From Treponema sp. (GTDB taxonomy: Bacteria > Spirochaetota > Spirochaetia > Treponematales > Treponemataceae): a stretch of DNA of 64,000 bases. Numbering within the stretch: position 1 is the stretch's first letter; every line of letters begins with the position of its first letter. The notes beneath the pieces were generated by a model that was given only the letters and a program-made list of their open reading frames with translations, had not been told where the DNA came from and did no database searches. The translations under genes and the position numbers were made by a program. Below are positions 35,362 through 44,550 of the stretch, one piece after another. Location: assembly GCA_002749205.1 (NCBI GenBank), contig PDOP01000032.1:1-64000 (forward strand), in the 5' to 3' direction.

Positions 35362-37749
35362 TTATTTTACATTCATGACAAATACACCCTTCCAATTAGA
35401 TGCTGGTGGGGTGATTTGGTAATGCAGTATTCTCTTTAGGAATATTTTTGATGGTGCATCGTTATACCTTTCTTTGCATTCATAGAAATATTTTTCCGCA
35501 GTTTTCCAATTTTTTTTACGGTAATGTGCAAGACCTGTTTCAAAGATTTTTTTTAGGTTGCGTTGTTTGTCGGTGCAAAGAGCTTTTGCTTCGATTATTT
35601 CATAAATTCTTACCGGCTCGGTTTTTCCTTTAACTGCTACATAGTCCAGCTCACGGCATAAAAATCTGTCGTTTAGTTTTTCGTAAACACTTTCGGAAAT
35701 AATTGATTTTGAACCGTAAGCCTTGTTTGTTCCTTCAAGCCTTGCCGCAAGATTAACGGTGTCACCGATTGATGTAAAGTCTTTTCTGGTTTCAGCGCCT
35801 ACAGAGCCGAAAACAACAGGCCCTGAGTTTATGCCAATTCCGATTGAAATAGGTGATGTTCCTTCTTTTATGGCTGCGATTTTTTCAAGTTGAATTGCTT
35901 TTTGTATTTCCAATGCGGCTTTACAAGCTCTTATTTCTTTTCTGGGTCCTGCAAAAAATGCCATCATTTCATCTCCGACATATTTGTCTATATCGCCGCC
36001 ATTATCAAAAATAATTTTTGTTTCCAAATCGAGATAGTGATTTAAAATCGGTATAATTTCTTCCGGTGGAATATTTTCGCATAGGGTAGTAAAGCCGCGT
36101 ATATCTGTGAATAAAAAACATACATCTCGTTTTATTATTTTGTGCTTTACATGCTTTTCGGCATTTCTGAGTGTATGAAATGAAACATAAGGCAACACTC
36201 CGCGAATAAGCGAAACAATATGCCCTATTTCAATTGAAAGGCTTTTTATTTCGTCATTTGTAGAAATATGGTCATCAAAAATAAGTTGGCTTGCCTCTAT
36301 TTCAGCATTGCCGGAAAGCATTTCACTGAGAGTGTTTGCGGTTTTTCTGATACTTCCGCAAAGAAAAATGATCGGGTTTGCAATCAGGTCGGCAAGTAAT
36401 AATATAATTATAATAGAACAGTATAAAAATAAAGCAGAGACTGCAAAAAGGAATACCTTCGCCTGATAGTAAGGTCTGTCAATAATTTCCTGGTAATATG
36501 TAATGACTGAAAAGCCGACCAGTTTGTTGCCGTTTTTTTTGGCAAAAGTTATTGGGTGAATATATAGGCAGGTTCCTTTTTCAGGTTTGTAAATAGGTTT
36601 GTTGCTGGTTTCTTTGTTAAAAAAATGTTCTATATAAAAGGCTGCATCTTTTGCCGTTATTCGCTTTTCATCTTCGGGTATTTGTTTTATTTTATCGGCA
36701 CAGGTTGTATATGAGAATACATCAAACTCGGGGAATTTTGTAGATGAGTTTAATTCATCTAGGAGGATATAATTCCTGTTGCTTGTTGTTATAATGTCAG
36801 CTCTTTTTAACGGGAACGGTGATGACTGATTAGTTCTTTTTATACCCTGTAAAAAGGAATTAATCTTTGAGTGCAGACCATCTGAAAAATAAAATACTTC
36901 GGCAACCTGCTCTGCTTTATTTTTCCCGGTAGTATTCACTGCTTCCGTAAATATTTTATGATAGTTATTTAAATCCGTGTATACAAATGTTCCAAGAACA
37001 ACCAGTATTGTAGAAATGAAAATCAGTATGATTTTCTTTTTTAAGTAGAATTTTATTTTATCTTCTTCAATTTTTTTTATGTATTCTTTTACAAGTTTTT
37101 GATTATTTAATCTTTTTTCAAAAGTGTCATTATTATTTTCAAATTTCTTTTTGAATTTTTTAATTTTGGCTTTTCTTAATTTTTTTTGTTTTTTTTCTTC
37201 TTGTATTAAGATATTTTTATATTCGGCATAATATTGATTTTCTAATTTTATATAAGTCATTTTATATGAAATTAAAATAATATGAGTGATAAGTGCAACA
37301 GAAAAGCCTACGTATGAAAGGTTGTTTAAAGACTGAAACCAACGGTTGGTGTTGGCAAATTTAATCATTCCTAACATGCAGGCTAAAAGGTATATGGTGG
37401 TTGCCGTAAGTAAAAGCCAAGATACTGCTTTGTTGTTTATTTTTTTTACAAAGATAGAAATGAAAATGGTTACTAAAAAGAGCGGTAATACAAATAATAA
37501 TATGCATATAATGGAAAAAAAGTCAAATCCGATTTGTATGTTATCGGAAAAGAGTACCGTTAAAGGATAAAAATGTTCTGAGACGCTTTGAGGGTTGAAC
37601 AAATCCATTGCATTCATGCTAAAAGGAAGTGCCATAAATAATCCGATAAGCAGGATTGAAATAATCTTAAAATAATATGGGGAAAATATGACTCTTGTTA
37701 TAATTTGGTTTATCTGTCCTTTTATGCTTGTTTTAAGTGTTTTTTTCAT
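35362..37749 (-). CDS. Membrane-bound class III adenylate/guanylate cyclase
   Basis: A 795-residue cyclase that makes cAMP (or cGMP) at the membrane. Four N-terminal helices (about 15-170) are followed by a basic coiled segment, a fifth helix (about 235-255), an extracytoplasmic sensor domain (about 260-415) and a sixth helix (about 420-445). A HAMP-like linker leads to the cyclase domain (about 525-700). Metal Asp residues sit in FTDIRGFT and KYVGDEMMAFF; DFTSIGDTVNLAARLE fits adenylate preference. A short TPR-like tail ends the protein. ATG 37749 follows AGGAT; the upstream extension is rejected. Confidence 0.88.
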   Translation of the reverse strand: MKKTLKTSIKGQINQIITRVIFSPYYFKIISILLIGLFMALPFSMNAMDLFNPQSVSEHFYPLTVLFSDNIQIGFDFFSIICILLFVLPLFLVTIFISIFVKKINNKAVSWLLLTATTIYLLACMLGMIKFANTNRWFQSLNNLSYVGFSVALITHIILISYKMTYIKLENQYYAEYKNILIQEEKKQKKLRKAKIKKFKKKFENNNDTFEKRLNNQKLVKEYIKKIEEDKIKFYLKKKIILIFISTILVVLGTFVYTDLNNYHKIFTEAVNTTGKNKAEQVAEVFYFSDGLHSKINSFLQGIKRTNQSSPFPLKRADIITTSNRNYILLDELNSSTKFPEFDVFSYTTCADKIKQIPEDEKRITAKDAAFYIEHFFNKETSNKPIYKPEKGTCLYIHPITFAKKNGNKLVGFSVITYYQEIIDRPYYQAKVFLFAVSALFLYCSIIIILLLADLIANPIIFLCGSIRKTANTLSEMLSGNAEIEASQLIFDDHISTNDEIKSLSIEIGHIVSLIRGVLPYVSFHTLRNAEKHVKHKIIKRDVCFLFTDIRGFTTLCENIPPEEIIPILNHYLDLETKIIFDNGGDIDKYVGDEMMAFFAGPRKEIRACKAALEIQKAIQLEKIAAIKEGTSPISIGIGINSGPVVFGSVGAETRKDFTSIGDTVNLAARLEGTNKAYGSKSIISESVYEKLNDRFLCRELDYVAVKGKTEPVRIYEIIEAKALCTDKQRNLKKIFETGLAHYRKKNWKTAEKYFYECKERYNDAPSKIFLKRILHYQITPPASNWKGVFVMNVK

Positions 37750-37813
37750 AATTTGTATCCTATAAACAATTTGATTTAGCAACCTTTCAAAGGCTCTTTA
37801 ATCGCCATAGATT

Positions 37814-37842
37814 ACTATAGCACAACAGATACGTAATGTCAA
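37814..37842 (-). promoter_or_regulatory. Promoter of the cyclase gene
   Basis: Minus strand perfect -35 TTGACA (37842-37837), 17-bp spacer, -10 TATAGT (37819-37814), about 60 bases before the start codon. Confidence 0.78.
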
Positions 37843-37920
37843 CATTTTGTTAAATTAAAGCATAATATTTTTAAGATAAGTTTTTATCTAATTTTGCCAA
37901 GCGGGGTTAAATGCAGGAAA

Positions 37921-38105
37921 CCGGCGTGGTGAGACTAATAATCCTGCTTGATTATTAGTCGTTCAGTACGCTTTCGTTTTATGGCCGGCGAAGTCTACCC
38001 TTTGTGTTGCTTGTTCTGTAAAGAAGAGGCAGTCGCCGAGAGAAGAATGCCGTTTTTTAAAAAAGAAAAAAACACAAAGGTTATGCGAGCCGGCGGGTTA
38101 CAGAG
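37921..38105 (+). repeat. Family S structured element, copy S3
   Basis: ACCGGCGTGG at the left, a perfect 11-bp hairpin GACTAATAATC/GATTATTAGTC (37933-37960), CAGTACGCTT (37964), outer stem CCGGC/GCCGG (37984 with 38089), loop GTCTACC/GGTTATG, and second stem CCTTTGTGTT/AACACAAAGG (37999-38008 with 38071-38080). Stem sequences differ from S1, S2 and S4, but pairing is kept. Confidence 0.72.
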
Positions 38106-38107
38106 CG

Positions 38108-38162
38108 GCAATGTTGTCGGTTAATAACAAATATTTATTGCGATTTCAATTCTCAACATTGC
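38108..38162 (-). repeat. Hairpin flanking S3, 3' of coaE
   Basis: GCAATGTTG (38108-38116) pairs with CAACATTGC (38154-38162). It lies between coaE and S3; related arms AATGTTGAA/TTCAACATT flank S4. Confidence 0.55.
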
Positions 38163-38199
38163 TCGCGATTAAATTTTTTTAAATAAAATTTTATTAAAA

Positions 38200-38886
38200 T
38201 TATAAAATAATTTCTTTCAATTCGTTTATACCGGCGTTGAGTTTTTGCTTGAGTTTGTTTTTAGTGCCGTTGTTTTTAAGGAAAATTATTTTGTCTCTGT
38301 TTCGATAAAATTTGCGAAAGTCTTTTTGGTTTTTTATTCTTGATAAAATTGAGGTAATCGAAATACTGTCTCGTTTTTTTATTCTTAAAATTCTAATTAG
38401 AGTGCATGCACTGATATAGATAATAAAATTGCAATCGTTTATAAGTGTGGTTTTGTGCAGGGTTGGGGCGTTTAAAATAATTATTTTGTGTTTGCGTTTT
38501 GCGTTTGCAATTTCGCTCTTTATTGCTTTTGTAATTTCAGGAAACACAATATTTTCATGTTTTTGCAGAAGTTGTTGATTTGAAAAAAGTAGATTGCCCA
38601 AGGCTTTGCGGTTTAGCTGTCCGTCTTTTGTTTTTAGGCTTTCGGGATTTATAAGGTTTTGAAAAGTAGCAATTATTTTATCTGCATTTTTATTAAGGAC
38701 ATTATGTGTTACTTTGTCTGCATCAATTACATAAGCATCGTTTGCTTTTAAAATTTCAGCCGCAGTATTTTTACCCGCACCCGTGCTTCCAACCAAACCT
38801 ATTAAAATAAAATCTTTTTGTTCAAGGTTTTTTTGTAAAGTATTTTTTGCAATTTCTGTAATCATCGGATTTGCAAATTGGTGCAT
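38200..38886 (-). CDS. coaE: Dephospho-CoA kinase
   Basis: Phosphorylates dephospho-CoA in the last step of CoA synthesis. It has 228 residues, slightly above the usual 200. The P-loop reads GSTGAGKNT (about 32-40) with Asn where Ser is usual. A DADKVTHNVL segment (about 54-63) matches the family DAD motif. The start ATG 38886 overlaps the polA stop as TGATG, with GGGGAG upstream, so translation is coupled to polA. The C-terminal third is rich in Lys and Arg. Confidence 0.85.
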   Translation of the reverse strand: MHQFANPMITEIAKNTLQKNLEQKDFILIGLVGSTGAGKNTAAEILKANDAYVIDADKVTHNVLNKNADKIIATFQNLINPESLKTKDGQLNRKALGNLLFSNQQLLQKHENIVFPEITKAIKSEIANAKRKHKIIILNAPTLHKTTLINDCNFIIYISACTLIRILRIKKRDSISITSILSRIKNQKDFRKFYRNRDKIIFLKNNGTKNKLKQKLNAGINELKEIIL

Positions 38887-41732
38887 CAGTGAAATTCTCC
38901 CCACGACTTACCGCTTTCAATGCTTACACGAAGGGGTACGGAAAGTTTTATGACTTTTTCCATTTCTGTTTTTAAAATTGTTTTTAATTCATCAACATCC
39001 TTTGTTTTACATTCAAAAATCAATTCGTCATGTACCTGTAACAATGGTTTTGCTTTTATGTTTGTTTTTTTAATTTTATCTGAAACTTTTATCATTGCCA
39101 TTTTAACAATGTCTGCGGCAGATCCTTGAATTGGCGTGTTGATTGCAATTCTTTCCGCACCGGATTTTTCCATTTTGTTTTTGCTGTTAATATTCGGGAT
39201 ATATCTTTTTCTCCCGAGTATCGTTTCTACATAACCGTTTGTTTGTGCGAATTGAATTACGGTTTCCATGAATTTTGAAATGCCTGAATATGTTTTAAAG
39301 TACGAGTCAATAAAAGCTGCGGCTTTTTTTCGCGGTATGTGTAATTCGTTTGCCAATCTGAATGCACTCATTCCGTACATGACACCGAAGTTTATGGTTT
39401 TTGCAATTCTGCGCATATCGGGTTGTACCGATTTAATGTCGACATCAAAAATAAGTGATGCGGTTTTTGAATGCACATCAACGCCTTCATTAAATGCTGA
39501 AATTAAATTTGTATCTTGTGAAAGATGTGCCAGTATTACAAGTTCAATTTGAGAATAGTCAGCGGAAACCAATTGCATTCCCTCACTTGCATAAAACGCT
39601 TTTCTTATTTTTCTTCCTGCTTCATCTTTTATTGGAATGTTCTGTAAATTAGGGTCGCGACTGGAAAGCCTTCCTGTAACAGTTCCCGTTTGAATAAAAC
39701 TTGTATGAATTCTCCCGTTATCGTCTGCAAGCAAGGGTAGGGCATCAGCGTAGGTAGATTTTAGTTTCGACATTGCTCTAAACTCCAATATTTTCGCAGG
39801 AACAATATCTTCACTTGAGAGGCTTTCCAATACTGAGGTGTCTGTCGAATATCCTGTTTTGGTTTTTTTACCCGGTGTTAATTTACGCTCTTGAAAAAGC
39901 ACTGTTTGTAATTGCTTCGGTGATGCAATATTAAATTCGTGCCCGACAATATCAAAAAGCTCTTGCTCGCAAGTTTTTATTTTTTTTCCAAGCTCATTTG
40001 AAAAATTTGTCAACTCTTTTTTGTCAACATAAATACCTGTTTTTTCCATTTCGGAAAGCAAAATTAAAACAGGCATTTCTATTTCTTCAAAAAGTTTATA
40101 TAGATTGTGTTTTTTTAAAACAGGCTCTACCGTAAAATAAAGTTTTAATGTAATATTGGCATCTTCTGCCGCATAATTTGTTGCATCGGTAATTGCAACA
40201 TCTTTAAATGTTTTACCCTTAGGCACAATGTCTTTGTATTTAATTGTATCAAGACCTAAAAGATTTGCCGCAAGGCTGTCCATACTGTATGAGTTTCTTC
40301 CGGGGTCGAGTAACCATGTTGCAATCATTGTATCAAAAATTTTTGCTTTACTGTTTTTAATTCCTAAACAAGATTCTATAACCTTTAAATCAAATTTACC
40401 GTTATGCATAATCACCAAGATGTTTTTTGAATTAAAAAGTTTTTCTATTCCTTTTTTTGCATCTTCGGTCGAAATTGTCTTGTGTATTTCTTCACCGAGC
40501 TCAGGAGCCGGCGCCAAAACAGGAAAATAAAAGCTTAAGTCAACTTCAAAAGAAATTGAAAATCCGACAAGGCTTGTTTCCAAAGAATTTGTACCGGTTG
40601 TTTCTGTGTCAAATGCAACAATTTCTTTTTTTAAAGCTACATCAACAATTTCAAAAAGTTTTTCTGCTTCGTCAATGCAAACATATTTGCCTTTGCTTTT
40701 CTGCAATTCTGTTGTTCTTAATTTTGCCGTTTCCTGTAAAGGTGTTTCAAAATTTTTGATTTTATTTGCGTTGTTTTCTGTATTAACTTTTTTGTTGTTA
40801 TTTTTTTTGTTTTTTGTTGTATTTTCTATTATAGAATTGCCTGATTTAAAATTAGCCGGTTCCGATTTTTTATCACCGTAAAGATTTGACAAATTAGGCA
40901 ACTCGTAAAGCGAAAACTTTTTTGCGGCATCATTAAAATTAAAACTTTTGATTTTAAACTGCTCCGGTGTTTCAGTTATAGGTACATTATAATTCAGGGT
41001 AATAAGCTTTTTTGAAAAGTAAGCATTATCTTTTCCTGCGATTAATTTTTTTTGCAAAGCACCTTTTATGTTATCCGTATTTTCAAAAATACCGTCAAGC
41101 GAATTATATTCATTCAAAAGTTTTTGTGCAGTTTTAATTCCAACACCCGCAACACCCGGTATATTATCTGCAGAATCTCCCATCAGAGAAAGCATGTCCA
41201 GTATTTTTTCAGGCGGTACTCCCCAGCTTTCTTTTGTTTCTTTAATTCCGGCACATTCCCATATTGAAGTTTTTCCGGGCTTTAATACAAATGTATGCTC
41301 GTCTACTAACTGAACTAAATCCTTATCGCTTGAAATAATAAAGCATTCTCTGTTTTCATTTTTTGCACGCTTTGCCAAAGTTGCAATAATATCGTCTGCT
41401 TCAAATCCGTTGTATCGCAAAATAGGTATTCTAAGAGCTTCCAAAATTTCTTCGATAATCGGAATTTGAGAATGCAAATCTTCAGGTGTTTTATCGCGAG
41501 TTGCCTTATACTCAGGATACATCTCATGCCGAAATGTCGGTGTCATCGAATCCATTGCCGCAACCAAAATTTTAGGCTCATACTTTTTTAAAAGCGAATG
41601 CAAACTATTAAAAAATCCGTAAATTGCCGAAACATTTTCTCCGTGGCTATTCGTCAACGGACGCGAAACAAAAGCAAAATACGAGCGATAAATTAAACCA
41701 TAAGAATCCAAAATAAAAACACTGTCTTTCAT
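38886..41732 (-). CDS. polA: DNA polymerase I
   Basis: A 948-residue three-domain repair polymerase. The 5'-nuclease domain (about 1-290) has DSYGLIYR and MGDSADNIPGV. A Asn/Lys linker (about 300-345) follows. The proofreading 3'-5' exonuclease keeps its catalytic residues: FDTETTG, HNGKFD and YAAEDA. The polymerase domain (about 560-948) has SADYSQIELVILAHLS, RRIAKTINFGVMYGMS and LLQVHDELIFE. I start at ATG 41732 (MKDSVFILDSYG); a longer extension to 41780 has no ribosome site. It overlaps coaE. Confidence 0.95.
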   Translation of the reverse strand: MKDSVFILDSYGLIYRSYFAFVSRPLTNSHGENVSAIYGFFNSLHSLLKKYEPKILVAAMDSMTPTFRHEMYPEYKATRDKTPEDLHSQIPIIEEILEALRIPILRYNGFEADDIIATLAKRAKNENRECFIISSDKDLVQLVDEHTFVLKPGKTSIWECAGIKETKESWGVPPEKILDMLSLMGDSADNIPGVAGVGIKTAQKLLNEYNSLDGIFENTDNIKGALQKKLIAGKDNAYFSKKLITLNYNVPITETPEQFKIKSFNFNDAAKKFSLYELPNLSNLYGDKKSEPANFKSGNSIIENTTKNKKNNNKKVNTENNANKIKNFETPLQETAKLRTTELQKSKGKYVCIDEAEKLFEIVDVALKKEIVAFDTETTGTNSLETSLVGFSISFEVDLSFYFPVLAPAPELGEEIHKTISTEDAKKGIEKLFNSKNILVIMHNGKFDLKVIESCLGIKNSKAKIFDTMIATWLLDPGRNSYSMDSLAANLLGLDTIKYKDIVPKGKTFKDVAITDATNYAAEDANITLKLYFTVEPVLKKHNLYKLFEEIEMPVLILLSEMEKTGIYVDKKELTNFSNELGKKIKTCEQELFDIVGHEFNIASPKQLQTVLFQERKLTPGKKTKTGYSTDTSVLESLSSEDIVPAKILEFRAMSKLKSTYADALPLLADDNGRIHTSFIQTGTVTGRLSSRDPNLQNIPIKDEAGRKIRKAFYASEGMQLVSADYSQIELVILAHLSQDTNLISAFNEGVDVHSKTASLIFDVDIKSVQPDMRRIAKTINFGVMYGMSAFRLANELHIPRKKAAAFIDSYFKTYSGISKFMETVIQFAQTNGYVETILGRKRYIPNINSKNKMEKSGAERIAINTPIQGSAADIVKMAMIKVSDKIKKTNIKAKPLLQVHDELIFECKTKDVDELKTILKTEMEKVIKLSVPLRVSIESGKSWGEFH

Positions 41733-41804
41733 AAATCCAAGCATAGCATAAACATCAAAAAAAATAAACCCGTAATTCATTTATAAAAGCATTAAATTAT
41801 TTTT

Positions 41805-41866
41805 AGATAATGTTGAAGTTTTTTGAAATATAATTCAGTAAAAGTAAAACCCTTTCAACATTATCT
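41805..41866 (+). repeat. Hairpin flanking S4, upstream of polA
   Basis: A perfect 13-bp inverted repeat AGATAATGTTGAA (41805-41817) with TTCAACATTATCT (41854-41866). On the plus strand it is followed by TTTT. It stands between polA and S4, in the same relation to the element as the hairpins beside S2 and S3. Confidence 0.6.
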
Positions 41867-41870
41867 TTTT

Positions 41871-42115
41871 CAACCCTCGCCCGCCTTAAATCTTTTGTTT
41901 GTTACTGAACAAAAATAATCAGCGTCTCCTAAAGCGAGCCGCTTTTTCTTAAAAGCATAATCAAACAAAAGGATAACGGCGGGCTTCAAAATCAGGTTAA
42001 GCGTACTGCTCGAGTAATAATCAAATATGATTTAGTTACTTGCAAAGATGCGTCACTTTTTAAAAGTTGCTCTATCACTCTCTACACTCCGGTATTCTGC
42101 TCGTTACCACGCCGG
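41871..42115 (-). repeat. Family S structured element, copy S4
   Basis: On the minus strand: CCGGCGTGG (42115-42107), a long variable segment, CAGTACGCTTAACCTGATTT (from about 42008), outer stem GCCCGCC/GGCGGGC (perfect 7 bp), second stem CTTTTGTTTG/CAAACAAAAG (perfect 10 bp), an inner GGCTCGC...GACGCTG part and a terminal GGGCGAGGGTTG. It fills the divergent spacer between polA and tyrS. Confidence 0.75.
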
Positions 42116-42121
42116 TCGCCA

Positions 42122-42150
42122 TTGACAGCATTAAATAAAAATGATAAACT
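42122..42150 (+). promoter_or_regulatory. Promoter of tyrS, leaderless type
   Basis: Perfect -35 TTGACA (42122-42127), 17-bp spacer, -10 TAAACT (42145-42150). The ATG at 42158 starts 7 bases after the -10, where transcription should begin. No Shine-Dalgarno sequence precedes it. Confidence 0.75.
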
Positions 42151-42157
42151 CAAAACC

Positions 42158-43387
42158 ATGAATGAAACATTGGAAATTTTAAAGTCTCGCGGTTTTTTGC
42201 AGCAATGTACGGGTATTGATGCTCTATCCGAAAAAATGAATTCAGGCTCGGTTAATTTTTATGTCGGAATAGATCCTACAGGCGGCAGTATACATATCGG
42301 ACACATGGTGCCTGTATTTGCGATGAAGCATCTGGTAAATGCGGGACATAAAGGTGTTTTACTTTTAGGCGGCGGTACTTCCAGAATAGGAGACCCTTCC
42401 GGTAAAACGGAAACTCGAAAAATGCTTGACTATGATGAGCTTGATGCCAACACCGAAAAAATTATTTCGCAACTCAAATTTTTTATTTCAAAAGACAGGG
42501 CAGATATAAAAAATGTCAGCTTTGAAAACAATAAAGAATGGTTAAAAGATTTAAATTACATAGATTTTTTGCGTGATATTGGTTCGCATTTTTCGGTTAA
42601 CAGAATGCTTACCTTTGAAGCGTATAAAAAACGAATGGAAACAGGTCTTTCATTTTTGGAGTTTAACTATCAGCTTTTACAGAGTTACGACTTTTTGATG
42701 TTGCACCAAAAATATAACTGTACTTTACAAATTGGCGGGGCTGACCAATGGGGAAATATTGTCGCAGGGGCTGATTTAATTCGGCGCAAAACCGGCAAAG
42801 AAGTCTTCGGATTGACTTTTCCACTGCTTACAACTGCTGACGGTAAAAAAATGGGAAAAACCGAAAACGGCGCATTGTTTTTGGATCCTGATTTAGTTTC
42901 TCCTTATGAGTTTTTTCAGTACTGGCGAAATGTAGATGACCGTGATGTAAAAAAGTATTTGTTGATTTTTACTTTTTTGGGAATACCCGAAATTGAAGAA
43001 ATTCTTGCCGGTCATATTAACACTGCAAAAGAAAAACTGGCATTTGAAGTTACTAAAATTGTGCACGGAAAACAAGAAGCCGAAAAGGCTCTTGCAGGTG
43101 CAAAAGCGGCATTTTCAGGCGGCGGAAATCTTGATGCCATGCCTACAACGAATTTGGAAAAAACCAAATTTAATGAAGGCCTTAATATTGTCGAGCTTTT
43201 TTTTCAGGCAGGGCTTTGCGGAACAAAAAGTGATGCCCGCCGTTTGGTTCAGCAGGGCGGTGCTTATGTCAATGATGAGTGCATTAAAGATATAAAAGCA
43301 AATTTGAATAGTAGTTCATTGAATGTAGATGGTGAGCTTATTTTAAGAGCGGGCAAAAAGCGGTTTATGAGGGTTATTACCGAATAA
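42158..43387 (+). CDS. tyrS: Tyrosyl-tRNA synthetase
   Basis: A class I synthetase that charges tRNA-Tyr. The 409 residues are typical. The HIGH motif is present as HIGH in GGSIHIGHMVP (about 46-56), the KMSKS motif as KKMGKT (about 232-237), and a C-terminal S4 RNA-binding domain covers about 340-405 (SDARRLVQQGGAYVND). I start at ATG 42158; an upstream in-frame TTG at 42122 is the -35 promoter hexamer itself. Confidence 0.95.
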   Translation: MNETLEILKSRGFLQQCTGIDALSEKMNSGSVNFYVGIDPTGGSIHIGHMVPVFAMKHLVNAGHKGVLLLGGGTSRIGDPSGKTETRKMLDYDELDANTEKIISQLKFFISKDRADIKNVSFENNKEWLKDLNYIDFLRDIGSHFSVNRMLTFEAYKKRMETGLSFLEFNYQLLQSYDFLMLHQKYNCTLQIGGADQWGNIVAGADLIRRKTGKEVFGLTFPLLTTADGKKMGKTENGALFLDPDLVSPYEFFQYWRNVDDRDVKKYLLIFTFLGIPEIEEILAGHINTAKEKLAFEVTKIVHGKQEAEKALAGAKAAFSGGGNLDAMPTTNLEKTKFNEGLNIVELFFQAGLCGTKSDARRLVQQGGAYVNDECIKDIKANLNSSSLNVDGELILRAGKKRFMRVITE

Positions 43388-43395
43388 GAAGAGCT

Positions 43396-43427
43396 GCAGT
43401 GTTTTTATAAGACAAAAAAAACACTGC
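43396..43427. terminator. Hairpin after tyrS
   Basis: A perfect 11-bp stem GCAGTGTTTTT/AAAAACACTGC, nine bases after the tyrS stop. It lacks a following T-tract, so terminator function is uncertain. Confidence 0.45.
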
Positions 43428-43447
43428 AAAATTTAAGGTTTTTTCGG

Positions 43448-43476
43448 TAGTCAAAACTTTAAATCTATGATATAAT
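43448..43476 (+). promoter_or_regulatory. Promoter of the nucleotidyltransferase gene
   Basis: Extended -10 TGATATAAT ending at 43476, with TAGTCA 17 bp upstream as a partial -35. The leader would be about 75 bases. Confidence 0.55.
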
Positions 43477-43557
43477 TTTATTGCTTATATTTTGATAATT
43501 GTTTTTATGCTGTGTGTAATAGCATACATAAATTGGACATTTATAAAAGGAGTATAT

Positions 43558-44475
43558 ATGAAACCAACACTTTTAGTGCTTGCTGCCGGTATGGGCAGTA
43601 GATTTGGTGGCTTAAAACAAATCCAGCCGGTTGGATTAAACGGGGAAACATTGCTTGATTTCGGTGTTTACGATGCTTTTAAAAGCGGGTTTGGAAAGGT
43701 TGTATTTGTTATTAGAAAAGACATAGAAGATGACTTTAGAGATGTAATTTTCAATAGAATTGCAAAACACTGTAATGCCGAGTATGTATTTCAAAAAATG
43801 ACTTCTTTTTTAACTGATGAGCAGGTTCAAAAGATACAAAACAGAAAAAAACCTTGGGGTACGGTTCATGCAGTGTTATGCTCTCAAAAATCGATAAACG
43901 AGCCGTTTGCCGTTATAAATGCAGATGATTATTACGGAAGGTCTGCTTATAAAACGATGGCTGATTACTTGTCCGGTGTTTCAAACAATTCGATAATACA
44001 TGCAATGGTAGGGTATATTCTGGAAAATACGCTTAGTCGCTCCGGTTCTGTTTCAAGGGGTGTATGTAAGGTTGCCGATGATTACCTGCTTTCCATGAAA
44101 GAAAATAAAAACATTATGTATGAAATGCAAAATGGTGTTGAAAAAATTGTTTCGGAGTTCGATGGGCAAAAACGGGTTCTTACCGGCAAAGAAGTAACTT
44201 CGATGAATCTTTTTGGATTCAGTCCAAAAATTTTTGATGTTTTAAAAGAGTTTTTCTTTGAATTTATAGAAAGGTCTTTGGAAAGCGAAAAAGATGAATC
44301 TCTTCTGCCTGAAGCCGCAAATTTGATTGTTCAAAAAGCAATAGGTAAATTTAAAGTGTTTACAACGGAAGAACAATGGTTCGGAATGACCTATAAAGAA
44401 GACTATGAAATTGTAAAAAAAGAAATAGCAAAAAAAATCAGTGAAGGGTATTATCCTGAAAATCTATGGCCATAA
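43558..44475 (+). CDS. Nucleotidyltransferase-like protein of the sugar-nucleotide pyrophosphorylase fold
   Basis: A 305-residue cytoplasmic protein. Its N terminus, LLVLAAGMGSRFGGLKQIQP (about 4-23), is the NTP-binding loop of sugar-phosphate nucleotidyltransferases. A metal-binding INADDYYG (about 118-125) is also typical. The C-terminal half has no recognisable hexapeptide repeats, and the sugar is unknown. ATG 43558 follows GGAG by 6 bases; the upstream ATG at 43492 is rejected. It converges with the exonuclease gene. Confidence 0.78.
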   Translation: MKPTLLVLAAGMGSRFGGLKQIQPVGLNGETLLDFGVYDAFKSGFGKVVFVIRKDIEDDFRDVIFNRIAKHCNAEYVFQKMTSFLTDEQVQKIQNRKKPWGTVHAVLCSQKSINEPFAVINADDYYGRSAYKTMADYLSGVSNNSIIHAMVGYILENTLSRSGSVSRGVCKVADDYLLSMKENKNIMYEMQNGVEKIVSEFDGQKRVLTGKEVTSMNLFGFSPKIFDVLKEFFFEFIERSLESEKDESLLPEAANLIVQKAIGKFKVFTTEEQWFGMTYKEDYEIVKKEIAKKISEGYYPENLWP

Positions 44476-44550
44476 ATAAATTCCGGCTTTAAAATTTGCT
44501 TAATGATTTTGCTTTAGTATTTTTGTATGTCGTGTATAAACCGACTGCGA

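Noticed and set aside
1933..42115. Family S as integron attC sites
   Set aside because: T. denticola carries an integron, and the folded layout is similar, but the RYYYAAC/GTTRRRY core sites are not present, copies are up to tens of kilobases apart, and no integrase or cassette array is seen.
41781..42157. T-box or other riboswitch upstream of tyrS
   Set aside because: The promoter sits directly at the start codon, so no leader RNA is available; the upstream structure belongs to family S on the other strand.
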